Assembly (NCBI RefSeq): GCF_014191725.1
Contig: NZ_JACHWZ010000007.1
Location: 1-64,000, forward strand
Direction of reading: 5' to 3'
Length of the DNA stretch: 64,000 nucleotides
Origin: Microbulbifer rhizosphaerae
GTDB taxonomy: Bacteria; Pseudomonadota; Gammaproteobacteria; Pseudomonadales; Cellvibrionaceae
Shown piece after piece: positions 38,293 through 48,047 of this stretch (position 1 is the stretch's first letter; every line of letters begins with the position of its first letter). The notes below the pieces were generated by a model. That model saw nothing but the letters and a program-made list of their open reading frames with translations, did no database searches and was not told where the DNA came from. Position numbers and translations under genes: made by a program.

Positions 38293-40971
38293 TCAATTGA
38301 TCTGGTAGCAGAAATCACCCTCTTCAGTAGCACCGACGTGGATGGCGGTAACCTCCTCCTCCTTGGCCATCCGATCCAGACACTCACTAGCCAGCGACGG
38401 CAACAGCGTCCGATTCAGAATAACCTCAATATTGCGCGCGCCGGTATCGGACTCCTGACAGCGAGCAACGATATTGATCAACACATCTTCATCATAGCTG
38501 AAGCTGGCTCCGTAGTGCTCCTTGACCCGCTTTTCAATACGGCGCATATTGATCTTGCAGATTTCCACCATATCCTCGTCATCCAGCGGATAATAAGCGA
38601 TCACGTTGGCACGACCTAGGAAGGCGGGTTTGAATTTCTGCAGCAGGTGGGGACGGATATTGTCCAATAGAACGTCTGGCTCCGGCTTTTCCTCCACTTG
38701 ACTGAAGATTGCACGGATAGCGTCCTCTCCGGCATTGGAGGTCATGATAATAACCGTATTCTTGAAGTCGATATCGCGCCCTTCTCCGTCTTTTATGGTT
38801 CCCTTGTCGAACAGGTTGTAGAAGATATCCTGGACGCCTGGGTGCGCTTTTTCTATTTCATCCAACAGAATTACCGAGTAGGGCTTGCGGCGGGCCGCCT
38901 CGGTCAATACACCGCCCTCTCCGTAGCCGACATAGCCCGGGGGCGAACCCAGTAACATGGAAACCTTATGCTCCTCCTTGAATTCGGCCATGCTAATGGT
39001 GGTGATATTCTGTTCGCCGCCAAATAACTCATCAGCTAGGGCCAGGGCTGTCTCGGTTTTGCCGACACCGCTGGTTCCGCAGAACATAAACACGCCCACC
39101 GGTTTGCGGGGGTCTGTCAGGCCGGCGCGTGAAGTACGAATCGCCTGTGCGACAGCTTCAAGGACATGGGGCTGTCCGATAACCCGCCGTTCGAGGCGCT
39201 CGGCCAGGGTTTGTACGGCGATTATTTCGTCACTGACCATTTTGCCAACCGGGATTCCAGTCCAGTTGGCTACCACTTCGGCAATGGCCTGTTCATCCAC
39301 TGCGGGCTGCATCAGCGGAGTATCGCCCTGCACCTCCTGGAGCTGTGCATAAAGCGATTGTAACTGCTGCTTGAGATCGGCCATGGTGGCGGCGTCCAGG
39401 GTGTTCTCTTCGCCCTGTTGCCGCGGGGCCTGCTGTTGTTGAAAAAGGTCATCGATTTGATCCCGCAGTTTGTGGATCTGTACGATCAGCTCCTGTTCCT
39501 GCTGATGCTGAGCCTGCAACCTATTCAGGCGCTCTTCGGCCTCCGCCTGCTGTTCGGATAAAATTTGCAGCTGCTCTTCATGTTCACCACTGGCAGCATT
39601 TTCGCGTTGCAGTTTCTGGATGGTGGTTTTAGCGCGCTCTATTATCCGCCTGGCGTCTTCAATCGCCCCGGGGGTTGCCGACTGGCCAAGAGCGACACGG
39701 GCACAGGCGGTGTCCAGGAGACTGACGGACTTATCCGGCAATTGGCGTCCCGGAATATACCGGTGGGATAACTTCACGGACGCAACAATGGCCTCGTCTA
39801 GGATACGCACGCGGTGGTGCTCCTCCAGTGAAGTGGCTATGCCGCGCATCATGTCGATGGCTTTCTCTTCACTGGGTTCCTCTACCTTCACCACCTGGAA
39901 CCGCCGGGTGAGCGCCGGATCGCGTTCGAAATATTTTTTGTACTCCGCCCAGGTGGTCGCGGCAATAGTGCGCAGTTCGCCGCGGGCCAGTGCAGGTTTC
40001 AACAGGTTGGCGGCATCCCCCTGCCCCTCTTTACCCCCGGCACCGATCATGGTGTGCGCCTCATCGATAAACAGGATGATAGGCGTTGCCGAGGCTCGCA
40101 CTTCCTCGATAACGGACTTGAGGCGGTTTTCAAACTCCCCCTTTACACTGGCACCGGCCTGGAGCAGCCCGAGGTCCAGGGTGCGCACGGCGACGCCTTT
40201 CAGCGGGTCCGGCACGTCGCCGGTGGCGATACGCAGAGCAAACCCCTCGACCACGGCGGTTTTACCCACACCGGCCTCGCCGGTAAGGATCGGGTTGTTT
40301 TGCCGGCGGCGGGTCAGGATATCGATACACTGTCGTATTTCCTCATCCCGCCCCAAAACCGGGTCTATCTCCCCTTTCTGGGCGCGCTCGGTGAGATTGA
40401 TGGTGTATTTATCCAGCGACGGCGCCTTACTCGCGGCAGCTACCACCGCCGCTGCCCCTTCATCTCCGTCGCCGCCACCGGTCATGTGGCTGGATTCGCC
40501 ACTGCGACCAAACATTGCCCGGGCGGTCTCACGAATGGATTCCGGTGCTATGGATTTCAGCTCGGGGCAGGACTCCAGCAACTGCCGGCGCGATGTTTCT
40601 TCCAGCAGCAATGCGGCCAGCAGGTGGCCGGAACTTATGGAGCGGTGCCCATAGTCGATGGATGCGAGCATCCAGGCATTTTTTGCGGCTTCGACTATCG
40701 TCGGCGAAAGCGCCGCCGGCCGACTGCTGCCCGATTTAAATCTCGCAATGGTCGTCGCCAGCTGCTTGGCGAGATTCGATGGATTGACATCGTGTTTCTC
40801 CAGCAGGTGGTACAGGTCGGTGTCGGACTGATCCAGCAATTTCAGCAGCCAGTGTTCCAGTTCTACATTGTACTGGCTCTGGGCCAGACAGAGCCCCGCT
40901 GCCCCTTCCAGGGAATCGCGCATATGGGGGGTCATGGTATCCACGAGGCGCTTCAGGTCGATATTGATCAT
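38293..40971 (-). CDS. tssH: T6SS sheath-recycling ATPase ClpV
   Basis: An AAA+ unfoldase of about 892 residues that disassembles contracted TssB-TssC sheath. It has an N-terminal repeat domain (IDLKRLVDTMTPHMRDSLEGAAGL, binding the TssC N-terminus) and the first AAA+ module with GEAGVGKT and IILFIDEAHT. A coiled-coil middle domain rich in Gln and Glu follows (about 450-560), then the second module with GTSGVGKT, GSPPGYVGYGEGG and VILLDEIEKAHP. The ATG at 40971 is preferred; a TTG nine bases earlier is in frame. It is the last gene of the tssA-B-C-C2-E-F-G-H run, 27 bases after tssG. Confidence 0.97.
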   Translation of the reverse strand: MINIDLKRLVDTMTPHMRDSLEGAAGLCLAQSQYNVELEHWLLKLLDQSDTDLYHLLEKHDVNPSNLAKQLATTIARFKSGSSRPAALSPTIVEAAKNAWMLASIDYGHRSISSGHLLAALLLEETSRRQLLESCPELKSIAPESIRETARAMFGRSGESSHMTGGGDGDEGAAAVVAAASKAPSLDKYTINLTERAQKGEIDPVLGRDEEIRQCIDILTRRRQNNPILTGEAGVGKTAVVEGFALRIATGDVPDPLKGVAVRTLDLGLLQAGASVKGEFENRLKSVIEEVRASATPIILFIDEAHTMIGAGGKEGQGDAANLLKPALARGELRTIAATTWAEYKKYFERDPALTRRFQVVKVEEPSEEKAIDMMRGIATSLEEHHRVRILDEAIVASVKLSHRYIPGRQLPDKSVSLLDTACARVALGQSATPGAIEDARRIIERAKTTIQKLQRENAASGEHEEQLQILSEQQAEAEERLNRLQAQHQQEQELIVQIHKLRDQIDDLFQQQQAPRQQGEENTLDAATMADLKQQLQSLYAQLQEVQGDTPLMQPAVDEQAIAEVVANWTGIPVGKMVSDEIIAVQTLAERLERRVIGQPHVLEAVAQAIRTSRAGLTDPRKPVGVFMFCGTSGVGKTETALALADELFGGEQNITTISMAEFKEEHKVSMLLGSPPGYVGYGEGGVLTEAARRKPYSVILLDEIEKAHPGVQDIFYNLFDKGTIKDGEGRDIDFKNTVIIMTSNAGEDAIRAIFSQVEEKPEPDVLLDNIRPHLLQKFKPAFLGRANVIAYYPLDDEDMVEICKINMRRIEKRVKEHYGASFSYDEDVLINIVARCQESDTGARNIEVILNRTLLPSLASECLDRMAKEEEVTAIHVGATEEGDFCYQIN

Positions 40972-40998
40972 ATTATTCAAAGTTCCTTTTGGGGATTA

Positions 40999-42129
40999 TC
41001 AGGCGGCGGGCAGTGCTTCATCGGGAGAAACCCGGTCCGCACTCAGGGCGATCTCCACCCGCTGGTCATATTGGTGTTCACTGGACATATGGGTATTCCA
41101 GCCCAATAGCGGCTGGACGTCGGGTTCATCAATCAACTGCACCGGCACTACCTGTCCGGTAAACAGGGTTACAGAGATTTCGAAATCCATTTCCACACCG
41201 GCGCTGAACTGAATAAAAGACTTGAGTGCCTCCAGCTTGTCACTGCCTGGTGCTATGGTCATGAACTGGTCGTACGCCATGGGTTCAACCACGACGCGAA
41301 ACTTATTCTGTGCCTGGAAGCACATGGTGCCCAGCACAGTGTTGACCCCCAGGCAATTATTCACCCCCTGGGGATATTCCGGCCCCGGCAGTCGACAGAG
41401 CACATCTTCCGGCAATTCGTCCCATTGCCCCCGGAACTGCTCAATATTGACTTTCAGGCCGAAGTGATGGCGGATCATACTGGCCAGGGCGGCCGCGGAG
41501 CACTGTTGCCTGCCCAGGTGTCCCGCCATGCCAAACAAGGCTTCGTCCGGCAGAGGCATTCGGTAACGCATTTCACTGGTACCGAGCCCGGAGAGCGATG
41601 CCAGTGCGTGGCTGAACAGATCCAGTTCACGTTCTTTGCGAAGGTGCTGTCGCTCGTAATTGACCGGCAGCTGGTATTTGTGCCAAGCCTGGTAGAACAG
41701 TGAGACGTGGCGATGGTTAAACATATCCAGGAAGTCGCGCAGCGCGGTGTTTTTCTCCCGCAACTCCCTGAGAACCAGCTCAGTCAGGTAGTAAGGCATT
41801 ACACCCTGGCTGCCGATCAGGCCGGTGAACCCGACATCCATCTTCCACTGTCTGAGTTCATCATCGGCCTGCCCGGTACCGCGGCTTTGATGCTGCTCCA
41901 GGCGCAGAATATCGGAGCCGATAAATGACAGGTTCGACTGCGCGCTAAAACGCACTACCTCGCGCGATGGAGGGGAGGAGCCGGCAATCGGTTCCCCAGC
42001 GTAACCGTCTCCCCCCAGTACCGCCGCATGTTCAAGGAGCCTGACCGCCTGAAAGAAGTCGAAGCAATAGGGCTCGCGGCGCAGGCGCTCTATTACAGTA
42101 AAGCTTTGTCGCCGGCGCGAGGTGGCCAT
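40999..42129 (-). CDS. tssG: T6SS baseplate protein TssG
   Basis: 376 residues, typical of TssG, which with two TssF copies forms the baseplate wedge. Signature features are the start RREPYCFDFFQAVRLLE, VRFSAQSNLSFIGSDI, FTGLIGSQGVMPYYLTELVL and FLDMFNHRHVSLFYQAWHKYQ. Its first 37 bases overlap the end of tssF, which implies translational coupling of the wedge subunits. No unusual insertions. Confidence 0.95.
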   Translation of the reverse strand: MATSRRRQSFTVIERLRREPYCFDFFQAVRLLEHAAVLGGDGYAGEPIAGSSPPSREVVRFSAQSNLSFIGSDILRLEQHQSRGTGQADDELRQWKMDVGFTGLIGSQGVMPYYLTELVLRELREKNTALRDFLDMFNHRHVSLFYQAWHKYQLPVNYERQHLRKERELDLFSHALASLSGLGTSEMRYRMPLPDEALFGMAGHLGRQQCSAAALASMIRHHFGLKVNIEQFRGQWDELPEDVLCRLPGPEYPQGVNNCLGVNTVLGTMCFQAQNKFRVVVEPMAYDQFMTIAPGSDKLEALKSFIQFSAGVEMDFEISVTLFTGQVVPVQLIDEPDVQPLLGWNTHMSSEHQYDQRVEIALSADRVSPDEALPAA

Positions 42130-43922
42130 CGCTTCAGTTCTCCATCTCTGCCACTCAGTGTGGCAATCAGTCGGGTAAAGGAATTCAGTGAGCAGTATAG
42201 GCCGAGAAAGCGCTCTATAATGCTGGCGAATAACAGCGGGCTGGTGCCGGACAACATCATTGAATCCAGCTCGATCTCAGCCTCTGTTCCCCGGCACAAT
42301 ACTACGCTCTGGTCTATCTGTATCGGCGCGGTGATCGGCCTCGTATTTACCTTCAACAGCGATTCGATCAGGTTTCTGGTGCTGGCTGAATCGCGGAAAT
42401 CATAGAGCCTTAAAATCTCCTTCAGCGCGTCGCAGCCCCCCGAACCGGAAAGGGACAGGTGATTGAGGTTGAGATGTGAAATCAACCGCCAGTAGCCCCG
42501 CTCGCGGTGCGGAGGCCTCAAGGTCGCCGTTGGAGATATCACACTGCTGATTCTGCTCGCCGGCGCATCGCCGTCGACCACTTCCAGGTAAGGCTGTGAA
42601 TTGCCACTGGGCAGCTTTTTCGGCAGGTTGCGGTTGCAACAGGTCAGTTTCAGGTCCAGCGTCTGATCGCTGATACGATGTGGATTGAAATCCAGATCCA
42701 CCAGGCATATATCCAATTCCGTCGCCTGTTCATTGCGGTGCTCGCCCTCTATTACGTCGCGGCGGCGAACATACCAGAATGCCGACTGCCGGGCGTGGTG
42801 GCGGCTGTGCTGAATACCGTAGAAAGGACGATACGGGGTGGTTTGGCCGCTGCCATCCGTTGCACCGACCGCATCGATCGAATAGACCTCAAGGCCGTCA
42901 CTTCGGCGCGCATCAGGCACCACATGATAGCTGTATTCTGTATGGCTTAGCGGTATCGGGTCCGCCGTTTGTGGAAACAGATTGACAACCGGCGTACAGC
43001 CCAGCGCAAACATGCTGGCAGCAATCTGCTTTTCCAATTCATCGTGGTTTTCCGACAGGTAGAAATAGAGATTGAGTGTATCGCCGTAGCTGTCATTAAG
43101 GGCTTCCGGGAGATTGCAGATATCGATAAAGAGAAACTTTTCCGGGAAAGCGAAGTACTCTGTAAGCAGGCGATAGCCGATAAATGCCGTGTCCGGGTAT
43201 GGCAGGAGGCCCTGGTCCGGTTCCAGTCCGACTTGTTGTATGGCGTCCGGCTCTATAAAAGTGGGTTTTGGATCGGTTTCACCGCTGGCCACCACCAGCT
43301 TTACACAACGGCTGAGCAGCAGATCGTACAGTGCGTAGACGTGGCTGGGCTGTCCCCGAAGAAAGAAACGCAATTTCCCGGGCTGTATTTCAGAGAAGCT
43401 CAGATCCTGGCTGAGGGTTTTCAGCGACAGTTTGAGTACTGCATTCGCCCCCTGGATATCATTGCACCCAGGCGCGATAAAAGGGCGCGGCATCAGGCTG
43501 GCGCTGACCACCTGGAAAGGACAGATATCGACCGGGTAGCGGCTGGTAAAGCGGCAGGTCTGCCCGTTAAAGCTGTCGGTTTCCAGCAAGGTATCGGCAT
43601 CCACACGGGTAATCGCATCCAGGTCCGGTTCCGGCTCGAACTGCACGATGGCACAGGACGGGATCGGCCTCAGGTAATGGGGATACAAGGTCTCCAGCAT
43701 CGCATCGGTAAGCTCGGGAAAATCGTCGCTTAGCTTCTGCTGGACACGAGCATTCATATAGGCGAAGCCCGACAGCAGGCGGCCTACCAGGGGGTCGTCC
43801 ACGGTATCGGTATCCAGTTGTAGCCTGGAGGCTGCGGCCGGATGTATTTTTGTGAACTCGGAAGCCGTCTGCTGGATAAACGCCAGTTCCCGCTCGTAGA
43901 GATCAATCAGCTTTTCACTCAT
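42093..43922 (-). CDS. tssF: T6SS baseplate protein TssF
   Basis: 609 residues, the usual TssF length. It starts LIDLYERELAFIQQTASEFTKIHPAAASRL and continues DPLVGRLLSGFAYMNARVQQKLSDDFPELTDAMLETLYPHY, the strongest family block, followed by IPSCAIVQFEP. It is the main wedge component binding TssG, TssE and TssK. Its ATG overlaps the tssE stop in a TAATG arrangement, and its end overlaps tssG. Confidence 0.96.
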   Translation of the reverse strand: MSEKLIDLYERELAFIQQTASEFTKIHPAAASRLQLDTDTVDDPLVGRLLSGFAYMNARVQQKLSDDFPELTDAMLETLYPHYLRPIPSCAIVQFEPEPDLDAITRVDADTLLETDSFNGQTCRFTSRYPVDICPFQVVSASLMPRPFIAPGCNDIQGANAVLKLSLKTLSQDLSFSEIQPGKLRFFLRGQPSHVYALYDLLLSRCVKLVVASGETDPKPTFIEPDAIQQVGLEPDQGLLPYPDTAFIGYRLLTEYFAFPEKFLFIDICNLPEALNDSYGDTLNLYFYLSENHDELEKQIAASMFALGCTPVVNLFPQTADPIPLSHTEYSYHVVPDARRSDGLEVYSIDAVGATDGSGQTTPYRPFYGIQHSRHHARQSAFWYVRRRDVIEGEHRNEQATELDICLVDLDFNPHRISDQTLDLKLTCCNRNLPKKLPSGNSQPYLEVVDGDAPASRISSVISPTATLRPPHRERGYWRLISHLNLNHLSLSGSGGCDALKEILRLYDFRDSASTRNLIESLLKVNTRPITAPIQIDQSVVLCRGTEAEIELDSMMLSGTSPLLFASIIERFLGLYCSLNSFTRLIATLSGRDGELKRWPPRAGDKALL

Positions 43923-44395
43923 TACATAATCTCCGATACATCGACCAGCTGAGTTACCGGATTCAAAGCGGAATCGAACACTATGACCTCCGATGCGGGG
44001 TTGACATGCAGAACCGCCTCGACACGAAAGCGTATACTGGGGTCCTCGACATCCATCTTGTCCTGGCTCGTCACTTTTACCGAGCGGATTCTGGGCTCGA
44101 AATCCAATATCGTTCTCTCGATTTCCCGGCAGAACCGCTTTCGGCTGTCCATCGAGGAAAGATTGATTGTCGATAGGTCCGGCAGGCCGAAATTGATATT
44201 GGAACTACTGAGATGGGTATGGGTTTCCGGAGCGGATATACAGCGATAGCGTGTGTTGAACAGGTACTCCAGATCCCTCCGGACGCCCTCCCGAAGCTGC
44301 TTCAGTACCTGATGAGGTTGGTGCAGGTCCATATTGCGGGACGATTCCAATAGCCTGTCGAGTACCGGGGCCAGAAGGCGCTTATCTTTTCGCAT
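43922..44395 (-). CDS. tssE: T6SS baseplate protein TssE (gp25-like)
   Basis: 157 residues with the gp25/lysozyme-like fold that initiates sheath polymerisation. Visible features are LLAPVLDRLLESS, VRRDLEYLFNTR, the NFGLPDLS motif typical of TssE, and FEPRIRSVKVT near residue 100. It ends in the TAATG overlap with tssF and starts 17 bases after the second tssC-like gene. Confidence 0.95.
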   Translation of the reverse strand: MRKDKRLLAPVLDRLLESSRNMDLHQPHQVLKQLREGVRRDLEYLFNTRYRCISAPETHTHLSSSNINFGLPDLSTINLSSMDSRKRFCREIERTILDFEPRIRSVKVTSQDKMDVEDPSIRFRVEAVLHVNPASEVIVFDSALNPVTQLVDVSEIM

Positions 44396-44412
44396 AATAA
44401 TGGGGGCCCTTG

Positions 44413-45930
44413 TTATCGTATCGTGCCTACGCCGATCTGAGCCAGAGCGGTGGTAAGTTTCAATTCGGAAACCAAATGGTCAACTGTGTAGTGACTTTTC
44501 AGGTGAATCACACTCTGATAACTGCCAGCTTTTCCCGGCTCGTCCACCACCCGCACCCGGGCCTCCCTGAGAGGGTAGCGGGCCAACATCTCCCAGGACA
44601 GGTCATCTCGCCCGGTGGTGTAGCGGTCCAGCCACTTCTGTAACTGGCGCTCACAGTCCTGGGCGTTCATATAGGCACCCACTTTGTCCCTGATCATCAC
44701 CTTGATGTAATGGGCAAATCTCGATGCGCAGAGAATCTGCTGCAGCATGGCGCTGATACGCGCATTGGCGGTGGCGGACTTGGTGGTGTACTGCTTGGGT
44801 CGCTGTAATGACGGAACACTGTTGAATGCGCTGTACGCGGTATCGTAGCAGTGGCACAGACAGGAGAATCCCAACTCACTCAAGTCCCGCTCTACAAAAT
44901 CCGTCACGAGGATAGAGGTGGACATGCGGACCATATTCGAAGTTGTATCCGGCTTGTACGAGACCACTGGCAGCTGGGATACCAGGCCGCCACCCAGATG
45001 ATCCCTGGCAACACCCCGGATGTGCGAAAACCAGCCCACGTCATTGAACTCCCGAATCAACACCGCACCCATTGCGAAACAGGCATTGCCCCAGAGATAT
45101 TTCCGACTGTGGGATGCAGAGACCCGCTCCGCAAACCGCAGGCCGCCGTAACGGGAGAATTGAGTATTGTAGGGCTGGCGCAGAAGCACCTGCGGCAAGG
45201 TAACCGCGAGGAACCGGCTGTCCTCGATATCCCTCAAGCCGTTCCAGCGGATATACTCCTTTTGCCGGAACACTTCTGAAAAATCGATCGGCTTGGCAAG
45301 GTCATCGTAGTGATCCACACCGAACAGCTGCGGAGTTGCCGCACAGACAAACGGTGCAAAAGCCGCTGCCGAAGTATGGGCAATACCCTGCAAAGTAAAG
45401 ACGTCGTCGTACGGGTGATCGGCGAAAGGGCGGTGGGATATGTAATAATCGCCGAGAAGAAGGCCAAAGGGCTCCCCACCCGGGGTTCCGAATTCCTCAT
45501 TGTAAATGAGGTGAAAAAGGCCCGACTGATCAAAGTCCGGGGCCCGTTCCATATCCTTGCTGAGATCCCTCCAGCTCACATCCAGCAACTTGATCTTGAT
45601 GTTGTCGGAATGCGGGGTGTTGTGGACCAGCATTGACAGGCCGCGCCAGCTGGCTTCAAGCCTCTGGAAGCGCGGATGATGCAGGATGCTGTTGATCTGA
45701 TCGCAGATCAGCTCATCCAGTTCCGCTACCAAGCGGCTCAACCACTGGCGGACGGTGAACTGTTCCGGCTGCGGGCAGGGATATATTTCTGACAGCCAGT
45801 ATTCAAAGGCGAACAGGTCATCCGGTTCCCGCAAAAACTTTTGCAAATCCGCCCCCTGACCAGTAAGCAACTGCGAAGGCAGCTCTATTCCGCAATCGCC
45901 GGAATTTTGGTCACTAGATGCAGCGGGCAA
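44413..45930 (-). CDS. Second TssC-family sheath protein (ImpD-like)
   Basis: 505 residues, a diverged paralogue of the TssC encoded next to it. Shared blocks include FQRLEASWRGLSMLV, FHLIYNEEFGTPGGEPFGLLLGDY, ASHSRKYLWGNACFAMG, RFAHYIKVMIRDKVGAYM and the PLREARV end. It has its own cysteine-rich stretch (FSCLCHCYDTA). It lacks a separate TssB partner. Two TssC-type genes in a row are known from imp loci (impC/impD of Rhizobium, two tssC genes in Agrobacterium). It takes the position between tssC and tssE where hcp often lies. A TTG start at 45930 is supported by GGGAG seven bases upstream. Role may be a sheath variant or baseplate-proximal ring. Confidence 0.9.
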   Translation of the reverse strand: MPAASSDQNSGDCGIELPSQLLTGQGADLQKFLREPDDLFAFEYWLSEIYPCPQPEQFTVRQWLSRLVAELDELICDQINSILHHPRFQRLEASWRGLSMLVHNTPHSDNIKIKLLDVSWRDLSKDMERAPDFDQSGLFHLIYNEEFGTPGGEPFGLLLGDYYISHRPFADHPYDDVFTLQGIAHTSAAAFAPFVCAATPQLFGVDHYDDLAKPIDFSEVFRQKEYIRWNGLRDIEDSRFLAVTLPQVLLRQPYNTQFSRYGGLRFAERVSASHSRKYLWGNACFAMGAVLIREFNDVGWFSHIRGVARDHLGGGLVSQLPVVSYKPDTTSNMVRMSTSILVTDFVERDLSELGFSCLCHCYDTAYSAFNSVPSLQRPKQYTTKSATANARISAMLQQILCASRFAHYIKVMIRDKVGAYMNAQDCERQLQKWLDRYTTGRDDLSWEMLARYPLREARVRVVDEPGKAGSYQSVIHLKSHYTVDHLVSELKLTTALAQIGVGTIR

Positions 45931-45995
45931 GGCAGGACTCCCACGGATAATCTGTCAGTCGGAAAGGAGCGGCCCGCCGGGCGGGCCGCCGTTTA

Positions 45996-47483
45996 TTACC
46001 CCGCTGTGGGGATATTGGCCACCATGCGCATGGAGGTGGTCAACTCCTCCATCTGCAGCCAGGGCTTAAGGTAGGCAACTGCACTGTAGCAGCCGGGCTG
46101 GCCCGGAATTTCCTTCACTTCCACTCTCGCTTCGGCCAGGGGGTACTTGGCTTTCATCTCCGCGCTGGCATCGGGGTTGGAGTTGGTGTACTGGGTGATC
46201 CACTTGTTCAGCCAGCGCTCACAGTCGCTCGCCTCCATAAAGGAACCTACTTTATCGCGCGCCATAACCTTCAGGTAATGGGCGATCCGGGCCGTGGCCA
46301 TCAGGTATGGCAGGCGGGCGGAGATGGCGGCGTTCGAGGTCGCATCCGGATCGTCATAGGCCTTCGGCTTTTGGGTGCTCTGCGAGCCGAAGAAGACCGA
46401 GTAATCGGTATTCTTGTAATGGCACAGCGGCAGGAAGCCCTGGCTGCTGAGCTCCGCTTCGCGACGGTCTGTAATACCGATTTCCGTCGGGCACTTCTGG
46501 TCCAGATCGCCGTCGTCGCTCTTGAAGATATGCGTCGGCAGTCCCTCTACCTTACCGCCACCCTCTGCACCGCGAATGGCTGTACACCAGGAATTTTCCG
46601 CAAATGCCCTGGTCATGGTGGTACCCATCACATAGGCAGCGTTCATCCAGCAGTACTGATCGTGGTCGGCGGGGCGGGACACACCGGACTCATCCACGTC
46701 GAACTCTTCGAAATTGAAGGATTCAATCGGCTTGGTGTTGGCTCCGTAGGGCGTGCGCGCGAGGGTCCTGGGCATCACCAGGGTAACGAAGCGGGAGTCT
46801 TCGCTGTCCCGGAAACTGCGCCACTTGATGTATTCGCCGGACTCGAAAATCCCACCCAGGTCCCGGGGCTTGGACAGCTCGGTAAAATCGCTGAAACCGA
46901 ACATTCCGGCTCCGGCAGCGGAGACAAAGGGACAGAAACCGGCGGCGGCCACGTTGGACATCTTGCTCAGCAGTTCGACATCCTCCGGGTGGCTGGTGAA
47001 TTCGAAGTCGCCGATCATGCAGCCAAAAGGTTCGCCACCCGCAGTACCAAACTCTTCTTCGTAGACTTTCTTGAAGGTCTGGCTCTGGTCGAATTCAACG
47101 GCCTTGTCCAGGTCGCGGAACAGTTCCCGCTTGGTGATATTCAGCATGCGGATCTTCAGGGTCGCGCCGGTTTCGCTGTTCATCACCAGGTGATTGAGGC
47201 CGCGCCACGAGCCCTCCAGCTTCTGGAATTTCTCGTCGTGCAGAATGGCCGAAAGCTGCTTGGACATGGCCTCATCGATTGCCTGGACAGCCTTTGAGAT
47301 CGTCTGGGTCAGGTTTCGGTCCCAGGTTACGGTGCCCTTCAGAACCTGCTCTGTCAGGTTGGAAATCAGGTCCTTTGCTTCGTCCGGCGAGGTTTGTTTG
47401 GTCGCAGAAATGGCCTGGTCGAGCAGACTGACCGACTGCTCTTCCGCTTCATTTTCTACTGCATTTTCTGCTTCGGTGCTCAT
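45996..47483 (-). CDS. tssC: T6SS contractile sheath large subunit TssC
   Basis: 495 residues, the standard length of TssC/VipB. It has the full family pattern: [47 protein letters not shown], the [17 protein letters not shown] block, [33 protein letters not shown] and [18 protein letters not shown]. The N-terminal acidic helix (residues 1-35) would carry the ClpV-binding site. Its ATG overlaps the tssB stop by 4 bases (ATGA), fitting equimolar production with TssB. Confidence 0.97.
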   Translation of the reverse strand: MSTEAENAVENEAEEQSVSLLDQAISATKQTSPDEAKDLISNLTEQVLKGTVTWDRNLTQTISKAVQAIDEAMSKQLSAILHDEKFQKLEGSWRGLNHLVMNSETGATLKIRMLNITKRELFRDLDKAVEFDQSQTFKKVYEEEFGTAGGEPFGCMIGDFEFTSHPEDVELLSKMSNVAAAGFCPFVSAAGAGMFGFSDFTELSKPRDLGGIFESGEYIKWRSFRDSEDSRFVTLVMPRTLARTPYGANTKPIESFNFEEFDVDESGVSRPADHDQYCWMNAAYVMGTTMTRAFAENSWCTAIRGAEGGGKVEGLPTHIFKSDDGDLDQKCPTEIGITDRREAELSSQGFLPLCHYKNTDYSVFFGSQSTQKPKAYDDPDATSNAAISARLPYLMATARIAHYLKVMARDKVGSFMEASDCERWLNKWITQYTNSNPDASAEMKAKYPLAEARVEVKEIPGQPGCYSAVAYLKPWLQMEELTTSMRMVANIPTAG

Positions 47484-48001
47484 TCTGATTCTTCTCCTTT
47501 GTTTTCACCAAGGCCCAGCTGTTCAGAGATAGCGCCTACGTTCTCGGTGCTTTTCAGAATGTCTTCCAGAACTTTCTCGAGATCTTCCGATCGGTCCGCC
47601 TTGCTCAGCAGGTCGCGCAGTTTGCTGCGGGCCTCGAGCAGCTGCTTCAGCGGCTCTACCTGATCGACTACTCTCTCCGGAGAGAAGTCGTCCATATGCC
47701 TGAAATCCAGGTCCACGGCCATCTTGCTTCCATCTCCGGAGAGGGTGTTCTCCACCTGGAGACTCAGCTTTGGATTGACCTTGGTCATTACGTCGTTGAA
47801 GTTATCGCGGTCGATCTGGACAAATTTTCTCTCTTTGAGGGCCTTCCGGTTCTCGGCGTTGTCACCGGAGTAATCGCCCATCACACCGGTTACAAAAGGC
47901 AGTTCCTTCTTGACTTCGGCGCCATTGGTTTCGACATCGTAGGTAATATGGACGCGCGGCTTACGCACACGCTTCAGCTTGTTGTGAATGCTCTCGGACA
48001 T
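47480..48001 (-). CDS. tssB: T6SS contractile sheath small subunit TssB
   Basis: 173 residues, typical of TssB/VipA. It starts [44 protein letters not shown], the family signature, followed by [17 protein letters not shown]. The charged helical C-terminus intertwines with TssC. It overlaps tssC by 4 bases and lies 46 bases after tssA. Confidence 0.97.
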   Translation of the reverse strand: MSESIHNKLKRVRKPRVHITYDVETNGAEVKKELPFVTGVMGDYSGDNAENRKALKERKFVQIDRDNFNDVMTKVNPKLSLQVENTLSGDGSKMAVDLDFRHMDDFSPERVVDQVEPLKQLLEARSKLRDLLSKADRSEDLEKVLEDILKSTENVGAISEQLGLGENKGEESE

Positions 48002-48047
48002 CTCTGATCTCCTTTCCTCGATTTAGGAAGTGTAAAAGTTTAATGTT

